Notes: a model not told the origin generated them from the sequence alone. Shown: positions 55,110-63,739, counted from the stretch's first letter. The stretch is DNA of 64,000 bases from Nocardia sp. NBC_01503 (GCF_036327755.1 NZ_CP109596.1:3844001-3908000); one strand, 5' to 3'. A program made the numbers and translations.

Positions 55110-56333
55110 TCACACCCAGACGCCCTTGCCGACGGTGACGACGCCACCATTGCTGACCGCGAATCTGTCCCGGTCACGATCCAGATCCACGCCGATGATC
55201 TCGCCCTCGGAGACCACCACGTTCTTGTCCAGAATCGCGTGCCGTACCACCGCGCCCCGGCCGATCCGCACACCCGGCATGAGCACACTGCCCTCCACGG
55301 TCGCGCCGTCCTCCACCATCACATTGGAGAAGAGCACCGAATTGCGGACCGTGGCCGCGGACAGAATGCTGCCCGCACCGACGATCGATTCCTGCGCCAG
55401 ACCGCCGCGGCCGAATTTGGCGGGCGGGAGATTCTCGGCGGCACCGCGAATCGGCCAATGTCGGTTGTAGAGATCGAAGACCGGGTCCACCGACACCAGA
55501 TCCATATGCGCCTCGTAGAAGGCGTCGATGGTGCCCACATCGCGCCAGTAACCGCGACTGCGGTCGGTCGCGCCGGGCACGTCATTGCCGCCGAAGTCGT
55601 AGACCGAGGCCGCGCCCGCGCGCACCAGACCGGGAATGATGTCGCCGCCCATATCGTGGTCGGAGTCGTTATCGTCGGCATCCGCGCGAATCGCGTCCAC
55701 CAGCACCTTGGTGGTGAAGACGTAATTGCCCATCGAGGCGAAGGTGACATTCGGATCGTCGGGCGTGCCGGGTGGATGTACGGGCTTCTCCAGAAACCCG
55801 GTGATCCGGCCGGATTCATCGGTATCGATACAGCCGAAGGCGCTCGCGGTACTGCGTGGCACGCGAATTCCGGCCACCGTGACACCCGCCCCGGATTCGA
55901 TATGCGCCCGCACCATCTGCTCCGGATCCATTCGGTACACATGGTCCGCGCCGAAGACCACGATGTACTCCGGGTCCTCGTCATAGATGAGATTCAGCGA
56001 CTGCATGATCGCGTCCGCGCTACCGGTGTACCAGCGCGGGCCCAGGCGCTGCTGCGCCGGAACGGGGGTGATGTACTCGCCGCCGAAACCCGAGAGCCGC
56101 CAGGTCTGCGAGATATGCCGATCCAATGAGTGCGATTTGTATTGGGTGAGTACACAGATCCGCAGATAACCCGCGTTCACCAGATTCGACAGCACGAAAT
56201 CGATGAGCCGATACGCACCCCCGAATGGAACGGCGGGCTTGGCGCGATCCTTGGTGAGCGGAAAGAGTCGCTTGCCCTCGCCGCCGGCGAGCACGATCCC
56301 GAGTACGTGCGGCTGGCTCCTCACACTCGCCAA
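55110..56333 (-). CDS. glgC: Glucose-1-phosphate adenylyltransferase GlgC
   Basis: A 407-residue ADP-glucose pyrophosphorylase: ATP + glucose-1-phosphate to ADP-glucose. Motifs: [39 protein letters not shown] (nucleotide and regulatory site), [30 protein letters not shown] and the C-terminal left-handed beta-helix [31 protein letters not shown]. It feeds GlgM (divergent, upstream). ATG 56333. Repeat A6 lies 55 bp upstream in the same orientation. Confidence 0.96.
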   Translation of the reverse strand: MASVRSQPHVLGIVLAGGEGKRLFPLTKDRAKPAVPFGGAYRLIDFVLSNLVNAGYLRICVLTQYKSHSLDRHISQTWRLSGFGGEYITPVPAQQRLGPRWYTGSADAIMQSLNLIYDEDPEYIVVFGADHVYRMDPEQMVRAHIESGAGVTVAGIRVPRSTASAFGCIDTDESGRITGFLEKPVHPPGTPDDPNVTFASMGNYVFTTKVLVDAIRADADDNDSDHDMGGDIIPGLVRAGAASVYDFGGNDVPGATDRSRGYWRDVGTIDAFYEAHMDLVSVDPVFDLYNRHWPIRGAAENLPPAKFGRGGLAQESIVGAGSILSAATVRNSVLFSNVMVEDGATVEGSVLMPGVRIGRGAVVRHAILDKNVVVSEGEIIGVDLDRDRDRFAVSNGGVVTVGKGVWV

Positions 56334-56387
56334 ACTACCGCGTGCAAAGGAACCCCGAATGAACTGCGTCTGTCTGTGCTTATTTGC

Positions 56388-56499
56388 GCCGCCTTCGGCG
56401 TCGCGGTTCGCGGCCCCCTGAGGCTCGGTTCTTCACTCCTCCGGTCGGTCGCTGCGCTCCCTCCCTCCGTCGCTCCAGAACCGAGCCGGGCCGCGAACC
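56388..56499 (-). repeat. Family A element, copy A6, before glgC
   Basis: On the minus strand the outer stem is TTCGCGGCCC/GGGCCGCGAA and the inner stem GGCTCGGTTCT/AGAACCGAGCC, as in A2. The tail differs slightly (GAAGGCGGCGCAAATAAG). It points into glgC, 55 bp away. The 374-bp gap 56334-56707 contains this element and the glgM promoter side; nothing else is recognised in it. Confidence 0.78.
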
Positions 56500-56707
56500 G
56501 AGTGGTGCTGTTCCGACAGGGAAATGGGCGGGCACGCATCGCTTGTGGGGTGGCGCGGCATTCGGTTCGGCAGGTATGTGGCAGTCGCGGTGCGACGGGG
56601 GAAGTGGTGCGTCGCAGCGGGGGAGTTTCGCGGCGCGGCGCATGTCGGTGGGGGAGCGAATCGGCGTCGGGACTGAACCCGACCACCTCACGCTGTAGTT
56701 TGGGGCG

Positions 56708-57898
56708 GTGAGTTACGGCGGGCGCGAACTTCGAGTCGCGATGATGACCCGCGAGTACCCGCCGGAGGTGTACGGCGGGGCGGGAGTGCATGTCACCGAA
56801 CTGGTTCCGCGACTGCGGCAGCTCTGCGATGTGACCGTGCACTGTATGGGGGTGCCGCGCGCGGACGCCGTGGTGCACCAGGCGGATCCGATGCTGTACG
56901 CCGCGAACTCGGCGCTGCAGATGATGTCCGCGCAGCTGCGCATGGCCGATGCCGCGGGCGGTTCGGATGTGGTGCACTCGCATACCTGGTACACCGGGCT
57001 CGCCGGGCATCTCGCGGCCGAGCTGTACGGGATTCCGCATGTGCTGACCGCGCATTCGCTGGAACCGCGCCGGCCCTGGAAGGCCGAGCAGCTCGGCGGG
57101 GGATACCGGCTCTCCTCCTGGTCCGAGCAGAATGCCATGACCTACGCCGAGGCCGTGATAGCGGTGAGCGCGGGTATGCGCGGCGATGTACTGGCGGCCT
57201 ATCCGGATATCGATCCGGCGAAAGTGCATGTGGTGCACAACGGAATCGACGCGCAGGTGTGGCATCCCGGCGGCCCGGCACCCGATACCCGCGACATTCT
57301 CGAAGAGCTCGGCGTTGAACGAGACCGACCGGTCGCCGCGTTCGTCGGGCGCATCACCCGGCAGAAGGGCGTCTCGCACCTGCTCGCCGCCGCACGTCAC
57401 CTGGACCCGGACATTCAACTGGTCCTGCTCGCCGGAGCCGCCGACACACCCGCCATGGAGGCCGAAGTGGCCAGTGCCGTGCGGGAACTCGGCAAAACCC
57501 GGGACAGCGTGTACTGGGTGCGCGAGATGCTCCCCACCGAACTGGTGCGGCAGGTCCTCGCCGCCGCAACGGTTTTCGTCTGCCCCTCGGTGTACGAACC
57601 CCTGGGGATTGTGAATCTGGAGGCCATGGCCTGCGGTACCGCCGTGGTGGCCTCGGACGTCGGCGGAATTCCCGAGGTGGTCGCCGAGGGCGTGACCGGA
57701 CGCCTGGTGCACTACGACGAGCACACCCCCGAGGCCTTCGAACGCGGACTCGCGCGCGCGATCAACCAGGTCGCCGCCGACCCGGAGACCGCCGCGGGTA
57801 TGGGTGTTGCCGGGCGGGCCCGCGCCATCGCCGAATTCGACTGGAATCAGATCGCCGCGCAGACCGCGCGCGTCTACGACGAGATCCGCAAAACCTAG
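56708..57898 (+). CDS. glgM: Alpha-maltose-1-phosphate synthase GlgM (GT4)
   Basis: A 396-residue GT4 glycosyltransferase, the actinobacterial GlgA/GlgM type (Rv1212c), that transfers glucose from ADP-glucose to glucose-1-phosphate for the GlgE glucan pathway. It has MMTREYPPEVYGGAGVHVTEL, SHTWYTGLAGHLAAEL, FVGRITRQKGVSHLLAAARHL, FVCPSVYEPLGIVNLEAMACGTAVVASDVGGIPEVVAEGVTG (the E-x7-E donor site) and a C-terminal helix. GTG 56708. Divergent from glgC, as in M. tuberculosis. Confidence 0.93.
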   Translation: MSYGGRELRVAMMTREYPPEVYGGAGVHVTELVPRLRQLCDVTVHCMGVPRADAVVHQADPMLYAANSALQMMSAQLRMADAAGGSDVVHSHTWYTGLAGHLAAELYGIPHVLTAHSLEPRRPWKAEQLGGGYRLSSWSEQNAMTYAEAVIAVSAGMRGDVLAAYPDIDPAKVHVVHNGIDAQVWHPGGPAPDTRDILEELGVERDRPVAAFVGRITRQKGVSHLLAAARHLDPDIQLVLLAGAADTPAMEAEVASAVRELGKTRDSVYWVREMLPTELVRQVLAAATVFVCPSVYEPLGIVNLEAMACGTAVVASDVGGIPEVVAEGVTGRLVHYDEHTPEAFERGLARAINQVAADPETAAGMGVAGRARAIAEFDWNQIAAQTARVYDEIRKT

Positions 57899-57914
57899 TG
57901 ACCGAGCGCGCAGC

Positions 57915-58031
57915 CTAGAAGTCGTAGCGCATGAACACATTCGCGCGGTCGTCCGGGCTGGGCGCCAACTCCGTCGGCGGGACATGCCGGAAGCCGATGG
58001 ACTCGTAGAGGACGCTGGGCGCGAGAGCATT
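57915..58031 (-). pseudogene. GNAT acetyltransferase, C-terminal fragment
   Basis: Reading from about 58031 to the TAG at 57915-57917 gives about 38 codons resembling the end of a GNAT N-acetyltransferase: APSVLYESIGFRHVPPTEL then FMRYDF (the xxLYxxxGF motif). No N-terminal acetyl-CoA site is present upstream in this or another frame. Immediately beyond it begins a LysR remnant on the other strand. This looks like the tail of a deleted gene. Confidence 0.6.
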
Positions 58032-58034
58032 ACC

Positions 58035-58376
58035 GGGGCCGAACTCGTCACCAATCCACTGGTGTTCTTCCCGCGCGCGGCGGGCAGCCGCGCGCACGAT
58101 AGGAATCTGGCGCCGCTGCTGGAGTCCGGTCGCCGTCCGCGCATCGTCCAGGAGGCCACCAACTGGACGATTCTGCTCTATCTGGTCGCGGCGGGCCTGG
58201 GCGTCACCATCGCGCCGCGCAGTGCCACCTTCACCGCACCCGAGTCGGTGCGCATCATCCCGCTCGCCGGAATCGATGCCGCCACCACGATCTACACCGC
58301 GCATCGCGCCGACGACAACCGTCCGCTGGTGCGGAACCCATTAGATCTGCTGCCGAATCAGCCGCGCGGACGGTAG
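58035..58376 (+). pseudogene. LysR-type regulator, C-terminal fragment
   Basis: About 110 codons match the distal half of a LysR substrate-binding domain: NPLVFFPRAAGSRAHD, IVQEATNWTILLYLVAAGLGVTIAPRS, VRIIPLAG and ending DLLPNQPRGR. No helix-turn-helix or start is present; the frame runs back into the end of glgM. It abuts the GNAT remnant, and its 3' end overlaps the end of the rRNA methyltransferase gene. One deletion across a divergent GNAT/LysR pair would explain both. Confidence 0.7.
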
Positions 58377-59515
58377 ACCGAGACCGTCACCGAAGCGGTC
58401 ACCCCGAAGGGGTCGGGCAGGGCCGCGATCCGCTCGGCGCGTTGTTCGGCGGCGTGGAAAGCCGAGGGTCCCATCGCGGATACATTCGCGATATCAATCT
58501 GCGTCAATGGCATTTCAAACTCGATGGTGGACCGGTCCAGCAGTTCGAAGCGATCTTCCAGCGAATCGGCGAGTCGATCGGTTTTGCGCGCGTCCACACT
58601 CACCATGTCGAGCGGTTCGATCAACTCGCCCAAATGCCGTGCGGTGGGTGTGACGACAAGAAACCGCCCAGCCGGATTCAGTACGCGCGCGACCTCTCGC
58701 GCATTGCGCGGCGCGAAAACCGACAGCGCCGCGGTCACGGATCCATCGCGCATGGGCAGTCCGCGCCAGGCGTCGGCGAGTACCGCGCCCGCCCGGGAAT
58801 GCGCCCGCGCACTCCGGCGCACCGCCGGTTTGGAGACATCCAGCGCCAGTCCGCGCGCGCTCGGCACGGCATCCAGTGCGGCTGCCAGGTAGTAGCCGGT
58901 GCCCGCGCCGATCTCCAGCAATGCGGGTCCCGCGAACTCCGGAACAGCCTGCCGCTCAGGCAGCAGAGCGGTCGTCAGTCGGGCCGCCGAGGCCCTGGCC
59001 ACGGTGGTGCCCGGGCGTGTCATGCCACCGCGCTGTGCCGTCGAATCGGACAGCGCCGGGTTTCGTGGACTGGCGGTAGCTTTCCGCGCAGATGGGGTGG
59101 CAGTGGTAGCAGCGTGCGCCGCCGCGGTGTCGACGAGACCGGCGCCGATCGCCCGGGCGAGCGCGTCGGCGATGGGTTGAAAGTGTCCCGCCTGCTGGAA
59201 CGCCGCCCGGGCGTCGAGCATGGCCGGGGTGTCTCCGGTCATCTTGGTGGAGGCGCCGGTGAGCAGGCTGACATAGCCCTGTTTGGCGATATCGAAGCTG
59301 TGGCCGCGGGGGCAGCACAGGCTGCGGTCGCGGGCGGCGAGGTCTCGGCCGCACTCCGGGCAGGACAGTAGATCGACGCAGGCGATCAAACGATCGACCG
59401 GGCCGAGAGGGTGTCCGGTGGGAACCGATGCGCCGGTGAGCCGCGATTCCGCGCGTCCTGGTTCCGGGGGTTCGGGGTTGAAACCCCCGAGAGCCCCTGG
59501 AGTTGGGTTACTCAC
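58358..59515 (-). CDS. RlmA-type 23S rRNA (guanine-N1) methyltransferase
   Basis: A methyltransferase with an N-terminal zinc ribbon CPECGRDLAARDRSLCCPRGHSFD and KQGYVSLL, typical of RlmA/TlrB-like enzymes that modify a guanine in helix 35 of 23S rRNA. The SAM fold has LLEIGAGTGYYLAAALDAV, GLALDVSKPAVRRSARAH and VLADAWRGLPMRDGSV. Between the two parts is an Ala/Thr/Ser-rich insertion of about 60 residues. Some relatives give macrolide or mycinamicin-type resistance; housekeeping modification is more likely here. GTG 59515 is a guess; TTG 59536 is also open. Confidence 0.83.
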   Translation of the reverse strand: MSNPTPGALGGFNPEPPEPGRAESRLTGASVPTGHPLGPVDRLIACVDLLSCPECGRDLAARDRSLCCPRGHSFDIAKQGYVSLLTGASTKMTGDTPAMLDARAAFQQAGHFQPIADALARAIGAGLVDTAAAHAATTATPSARKATASPRNPALSDSTAQRGGMTRPGTTVARASAARLTTALLPERQAVPEFAGPALLEIGAGTGYYLAAALDAVPSARGLALDVSKPAVRRSARAHSRAGAVLADAWRGLPMRDGSVTAALSVFAPRNAREVARVLNPAGRFLVVTPTARHLGELIEPLDMVSVDARKTDRLADSLEDRFELLDRSTIEFEMPLTQIDIANVSAMGPSAFHAAEQRAERIAALPDPFGVTASVTVSVYRPRG

Positions 59516-59536
59516 CGGCACTGGCAAGTCTGGCAA

Positions 59537-59704
59537 CTAGCTGGTGACACTCTTGAGTTCGTCACCCAGTGCCGCAGCTTCCTCCGGTGTGAGCTCGACG
59601 ACCAAACGCCCGCCACCCTCGAGTGGAACCCGCATGACGATTCCACGCCCTTCCTTGGTTGCCTCGAGGGGACCGTCCCCGGTGCGGGGCTTCATGGCCG
59701 CCAT
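59537..59704 (-). CDS. DUF3117 small protein (Rv1211-like)
   Basis: A 55-residue conserved actinobacterial protein, starting MAAMKPRTGDGPLEATKEGR and ending AALGDELKSVTS. It is almost identical to M. tuberculosis Rv1211 as I remember it. The sequence suggests a compact beta fold with a terminal helix, no known activity. GGAGGGAG lies upstream of ATG 59704. It lies between tagA and the rRNA methyltransferase on the same strand. The 165 bp between it and tagA hold no other gene. Confidence 0.9.
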   Translation of the reverse strand: MAAMKPRTGDGPLEATKEGRGIVMRVPLEGGGRLVVELTPEEAAALGDELKSVTS

Positions 59705-59869
59705 CCTCTGCTCCCTCCAGATCTGCGCGGATTTCTGCGCACTTTCATGGAACTCCAGTTGTCACCAACCAGGCAGCCCGCCGACATGTGGCGGGCTACA
59801 CCATGACCATTCTTCCCTATCGCGGATCGGGGCGGGTACCTGAGTTCCAAAAACCGACCGTTGTGGCGT

Positions 59870-60436
59870 TCAGGGAGTCCTGACATTCACCCAGCAATCG
59901 GCGATGTGATCGTCTACCATCCCGGTCGCCTGCATGAGTGCGTACGCAGTCGTGGGTCCGACGAACTTGAATCCGCGCCGCTTCAGTTCTTTTGCGAGAG
60001 CGGTGGATTCGATCGTGACGGCGGGCACATCGGCGAGGGTGCGCGGCCGCTTTTCGGTGGTCGGGGCGAAGGACCAGAGCAGCTGGTCCAGGGGTTCGCG
60101 CAGGTCCAGGGCGACTCGGGCATTGTGGATGCTGGCGTGGATTTTGGCGCTATTGCGAACTATGCCCGGATCCGCCATGAGCCGCTCCACATCGGCATCG
60201 CCGAAGCGCGCCACCCGTTCGATCACGAAGCCGTCGAAAGCCGCACGGAAGGCCGGGCGTTTCCGCAGAATCGTGATCCAGGACAGACCCGACTGGAAGG
60301 CCTCGAGACACACCCGCTCGAAGAGCGCGTCATCGCCGTGCAGCGGGCGGCCCCACTCCTGATCGTGATAGTCCCGATACAGCTGTGAGCCCTCGGCCCA
60401 GCCGCAGCGGGTACGGCCGTCACCGGGCTCGGTCAC
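59870..60436 (-). CDS. tagA: DNA-3-methyladenine glycosylase I
   Basis: A 188-residue TAG glycosylase that removes 3-methyladenine from alkylated DNA. The zinc-snap and HhH features are visible: RCGWAEGSQLYRDYHDQEWGRPLHGDDALFERVCLEAFQSGLSWITILRKRPAFRAAF (catalytic-pocket aromatics and Glu), DPGIVRNSAKIHA, LKRRGFKFVGPTTAYALMQATGMVDDH. GTG 60436 overlaps the stop of the DivIVA-like gene (GTGA); the frame extends upstream only as shadow. Corresponds to Rv1210. Confidence 0.95.
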   Translation of the reverse strand: MTEPGDGRTRCGWAEGSQLYRDYHDQEWGRPLHGDDALFERVCLEAFQSGLSWITILRKRPAFRAAFDGFVIERVARFGDADVERLMADPGIVRNSAKIHASIHNARVALDLREPLDQLLWSFAPTTEKRPRTLADVPAVTIESTALAKELKRRGFKFVGPTTAYALMQATGMVDDHIADCWVNVRTP

Positions 60437-60936
60437 AGCGCACCCGACTCGGTACCCGGCAGCTCCGGTGTGGTCGACCGGCTCGGCGTGCCCGGGGACG
60501 GTTGACCCGGGTGGCTCGGGATCACCTCCGGCAGCGGAGCCTCGCCGTCGGTGGAAAGGTCGGTGGCGACGCGGCGAGGGGCGGGCGTCTCGGCGGGGAC
60601 GGCCGTACCGTTCGTGGCCGAGTACGCGAGTGCGCTCGCCGCCACCTGATCGCCGGAGCGCGCGTGCGCCAGCTGCGATTCGAGTTCGTCGATGCGCGCC
60701 GCGAGTCGAGTCAGCGCCCAATCGACCTCACCGCCCTTGTAGCCGCGCACCACCTGCTGGAAGCGCAGTGCCCGCACATCCGCGCCGCTGATGCCCTCGG
60801 CGGGCAGCACGGTGGCCGTGGTCCCCTCCGGTAGCGGACCCAGCTCCTCCGACCGTCCGAACAGCGCGCTGACGATCAAGAACAGCAGCGCGGCCACCAG
60901 ACCGACGATCAGCACGTAGAGAAGCAGCGTGAGCAT
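60433..60936 (-). CDS. Single-TM DivIVA-domain-like protein (Rv1209-like)
   Basis: A 167-residue protein from ATG 60936 (MLTLLLYVLIVGLVAALLFLIVSALFG, one TM helix). Residues about 55-90 show a short DivIVA-like motif, VRALRFQQVVRGYKGGEVDWALTRLAARIDELESQLA, followed by a Pro/Thr-rich disordered tail. DivIVA motifs recognise curved membrane or assemble at poles, so a polar or septal link is possible (inference). It overlaps tagA by 4 bp, the same pairing as Rv1209-Rv1210. Confidence 0.83.
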   Translation of the reverse strand: MLTLLLYVLIVGLVAALLFLIVSALFGRSEELGPLPEGTTATVLPAEGISGADVRALRFQQVVRGYKGGEVDWALTRLAARIDELESQLAHARSGDQVAASALAYSATNGTAVPAETPAPRRVATDLSTDGEAPLPEVIPSHPGQPSPGTPSRSTTPELPGTESGAL

Positions 60937-61051
60937 GGCTCCGAGCTTAGGTGCCGCCCCGGACTCGGACACAGCTCGCCCCAGCGGAATTCAGTCGTCG
61001 AATTGGCCCGGCGCTGAGCGTCTCTCGCGGGCCGGTATCCCACCAACCCAT

Positions 61052-61099
61052 CGAATTGGCCCCTGCCCGTTGCCATAGCAACGGGCAGGGGCCAATTCG
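61052..61099. terminator. 48-bp perfect palindrome 3' of mrp
   Basis: A 22-bp perfect stem starting CGAATTGGCC and a CATA loop. It lies 24 bp beyond the mrp stop codon. There is no strong U-tract. The end motif CGAATTGGCCC is repeated at 60994-61004. It sits at the right junction of the block that is inverted relative to M. tuberculosis. It probably ends the mrp transcript. Confidence 0.7.
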
Positions 61100-61122
61100 T
61101 ACAGGAGGCAGACTCTGCCTCG

Positions 61123-62259
61123 CTACAGGTGTCGCGTGGTGTCGATGTTCAGCGACATACCCGCCAGGCCGCGGCGGCGGACTGCCAGCTTGTCGGCGAT
61201 CTCCAGCAGAGCCTTGCCGGAGGCGCTCTCCGGGGCGCTCAGGACGATGGGGGTGCCCTCGTCGCCCGCCTCCCGGAGTTCCTGTTCGATCGGGATCTGG
61301 CCCAGCAGCGGTACATTCGCGCCGACCGCGCGAGTCAGGTTGTCGGCCACGGTCTGTCCGCCACCGGAGCCGTACAGCTCCATGCGCGAACCATCGGGCA
61401 GGTCCAGCCAGGACATGTTCTCCACCACGCCCGCGATGCGCTGACGGGTCTGCAGCGCAATGGAACCCGCGCGCTCGGCGACCTCGGCGGCGGCCAGCTG
61501 CGGGGTGGTGACGACCAGGATCTCCGCGTTCGGGATCAACTGGGCCAGCGAGATGGCGACGTCACCGGTGCCGGGCGGCAGATCCAGCAGCAGGATGTCC
61601 AGATCGCCCCAGAACACGTCGGCGAGGAACTGCTGCAACGCGCGGTGCAGCATCGGGCCGCGCCACACCACGGGGGTGTTGCCCTGGGTGAACATGGAGA
61701 TCGAGATGACCTTCACGTCATGTGCGATGGGCGGCATGATCATTCGCTCCACCTGGGTGGGGCGCTGTTCGGTGCCCAGCATGCGCGGGACCGAGTGGCC
61801 GTAGATATCGGCGTCCAGCACGCCCACCGACAGGCCCTTGGCGGCCATGGCGGCCGCGAGATTCACGGTGACACTGGACTTTCCGACGCCTCCCTTACCG
61901 GAGGCGACCGCGTACACGCGGGTGAGCGAACCGGGCTGGGCGAAGGGGATGACCGGTTCGGCATTGTCACCGCGCAGCTTCTTGCGAAGTTCGGTGCGCT
62001 GCTCGTCGTTCATCACATCGAGGGTCACATTGATCGCGCCCACACCGGGCACGTCATTGACGGCCTTGGTGACACGCTCGGTGATCGCGCCCTTCATCGG
62101 GCACGCGGAGGTGGTCAGGTAGACCACCACGTCGACCTTGCCGTCCGGGCCGATCTCGACGCTCTTCACCATGCCCAATTCGGTGATCGGTTTCCGGATC
62201 TCCGGGTCGTTCACCTTCGCGAGCGCGCCCCGCACATCCGATTCCGTTACCACTGGCAT
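61123..62259 (-). CDS. mrp: Mrp/NBP35-family iron-sulfur cluster carrier ATPase
   Basis: A 378-residue P-loop ATPase. The N-terminal MIP18/DUF59 domain (1-95) includes VNDPEIRKPITELGMVKSV and YLTTSACPMKGAI. The ATPase has YAVASGKGGVGKSSVTVNLAAAMA (deviant Walker A), GVLDADIYGHSVPRMLG, DILLLDLPPGTGDVAISLAQLIP and NMSWLDL. ApbC/Mrp proteins bind and deliver Fe-S clusters. The C-terminal CxxC of other members is replaced here (YGSGGG), so cluster binding there is not obvious. ATG 62259. Homologue of Rv1229c. Confidence 0.93.
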   Translation of the reverse strand: MPVVTESDVRGALAKVNDPEIRKPITELGMVKSVEIGPDGKVDVVVYLTTSACPMKGAITERVTKAVNDVPGVGAINVTLDVMNDEQRTELRKKLRGDNAEPVIPFAQPGSLTRVYAVASGKGGVGKSSVTVNLAAAMAAKGLSVGVLDADIYGHSVPRMLGTEQRPTQVERMIMPPIAHDVKVISISMFTQGNTPVVWRGPMLHRALQQFLADVFWGDLDILLLDLPPGTGDVAISLAQLIPNAEILVVTTPQLAAAEVAERAGSIALQTRQRIAGVVENMSWLDLPDGSRMELYGSGGGQTVADNLTRAVGANVPLLGQIPIEQELREAGDEGTPIVLSAPESASGKALLEIADKLAVRRRGLAGMSLNIDTTRHL

Positions 62260-62483
62260 ACGGAAAGAATAGGAGTTACGGCGTACCGGGCCGCCACGGG
62301 GACCGGCTCGGGCGCCTCAGCGGGGACCGGCCCGGCGATTACGCCACCCGCCGACCGTGCTGCCGAGCTCGATGCGCACGAGATCAAGTGGGCGGCAGCG
62401 CTCAATGCGCCGGGCGGAACCGTCTCGGTCGGGGACGCCGAGCGGTACGGCGGTTGCGGGCCGAGCTCGAGTCGTCCGCCTCC

Positions 62484-62572
62484 TGTCATCCCGGCGCGTT
62501 CGCTGCGGGGAGGCATACCTGTGCGGCGCTGGGTGGCGGTGGTTCCCGGCCAAAAACATGCCGGGATGACGG
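62484..62572. repeat. Family B element, divergent copy B5
   Basis: TGTCATCCCGGCGCGTT at the left and AACATGCCGGGATGACG-type sequence at the right form the outer arms, but the centre differs from B1 and B3: GGCCGGGATCCAC is replaced by GCTGCGGGGAGGCATACC. The 374-bp gap 62260-62633 holds this element and GC-rich sequence without a credible gene. Confidence 0.65.
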
Positions 62573-62633
62573 GTGCGCGCGTGCTGGGGTGATGGGTGCG
62601 CGTGCCGGGACGGAGGGCGGGGCCGGCCGGTTG

Positions 62634-63521
62634 TCAGATGCGGGGCAGGGCCGAGGCTCCCGGGGCGATGCCGGTGGAGTAGGCGGTTTCCCAGGCCATC
62701 ACGTTGGCGACGTAGGCCATGGAGTTGTTGTAGCGCAGGATGGCGCGGGTCTGCTGGGCCGGATCGCGCATATCGAGATTGCCCGAGCACAGGTACTTGC
62801 CCGCGGTGAGGGCGGCGTCGAAGAGGTTCTGCGGGTCCGCGATGCCGTCGCCATTGCCGTCGGCGGCGTACTTGCGCCAGGTCTGCGGGAGGAACTGCAT
62901 GGGGCCGATGGCGCGGTCGTAGGAGGCCAGGCCGTCCAGTTCGCCGCCGTCGGTGTCGTGCACGACATTGTTGCCCCACAGGCTGCCGTCCAGGACCGGG
63001 CCGTAGACCGGATCGATGGGGTTGCCGTCGGCATCGGCTTTACCGCCGAAGGCGTGCGTGGATTCGACGCGGCCGATACCGGCGAGCAGTGACCACGGCA
63101 TGGCGCAGGCCGGATTCTCCAGGGCCAGAATGCGTTCGGCGTTCTGATAGGCGTTCTCGGCGATACCCGGCATGCCGATCGGACCGGCGGGCAGGGCGGC
63201 GGGTACGCGGCCGTCCGGCAGGGCGACGGTCTTCACGACCGGAGGGCCAACGGGGACAACCTGTTTGGCCTCACGAAGCATGGGTTCCAGGGCGGCGACC
63301 GGCGCGGCGGCCGCCTCCGGTCTGGGTAGGGCTTCGTCCGCCTCCGGCGAAAACTCGTGCTGGAGTGCGGAAGTGAGGCTGCCGACGAGGTTGCCGTCGG
63401 AGGCGCCGGTGACGGTGGCGAGGCCCGCGGGCACGAGGCTGGTGAGTGCTATCACCGATCCGCGGCGAATCGTCGGAACCGGGGGCTTACGGTGACGTCC
63501 CACTTGGTGCTGACCCTCCAT
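62634..63521 (-). CDS. Secreted lytic transglycosylase-like protein (Rv1230c-like)
   Basis: A 295-residue exported protein of the MltB/SLT_2 family, which cleaves the glycan strand of peptidoglycan. A basic N-terminus precedes one hydrophobic segment (VIALTSLVPAGLATVTG). A Pro/Ala-rich linker follows, then the catalytic domain: LLAGIGRVESTHAFGG (catalytic Glu in RVES), YDRAIGPMQFLPQTWRKY, GDGIADPQNLFDAALTAGKYLC and ILRYNNSMAYVANVM. It matches remembered Rv1230c next to mrp. ATG 63521; the 218-bp upstream region contains no riboswitch I can identify. Confidence 0.9.
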   Translation of the reverse strand: MEGQHQVGRHRKPPVPTIRRGSVIALTSLVPAGLATVTGASDGNLVGSLTSALQHEFSPEADEALPRPEAAAAPVAALEPMLREAKQVVPVGPPVVKTVALPDGRVPAALPAGPIGMPGIAENAYQNAERILALENPACAMPWSLLAGIGRVESTHAFGGKADADGNPIDPVYGPVLDGSLWGNNVVHDTDGGELDGLASYDRAIGPMQFLPQTWRKYAADGNGDGIADPQNLFDAALTAGKYLCSGNLDMRDPAQQTRAILRYNNSMAYVANVMAWETAYSTGIAPGASALPRI

Positions 63522-63698
63522 TGCCGGCGGTTCTTGCGAAACCGTTTGACGCAGTGAGGGCCACGCTACATCATTCGAGACCGTTCCGTTACTGCTTCGT
63601 AATCATTCTTGATGATTCGGCTACGGGGAGTTGGTTAACGAGACCGGATCTCGGACCCCGGCAAAGCGGACTAAAGGTGCGTCGGCAAACAACTGTAA

Positions 63699-63723
63699 CC
63701 CCTTGGGCCTCGGGCTCAAGGGG
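63699..63723 (-). terminator. Hairpin after the edge gene
   Basis: CCCCTTG and CAAGGGG, with inner GCC/GGC, form a strong stem-loop 17 bp beyond the stop of the minus-strand gene 63740-64000. No long T-tract follows. The remaining gap to 63522 includes divergent AT-rich stretches but no recognised element. Confidence 0.6.
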
Positions 63724-63739
63724 TAACGGCCGCAATGGA

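Noticed and set aside
57804-58376. A 190-codon gene overlapping the 3' end of glgM
   Set aside because: The first 75 codons are glgM in another frame and noise; only the last part matches LysR, so it is called a fragment.
63522-63700. Possible c-di-AMP (ydaO) riboswitch before the lytic transglycosylase
   Set aside because: GTTAACCAAC and CCGAG fragments are suggestive and wall hydrolases are common targets, but the conserved ydaO 5' elements and spacing are not found.
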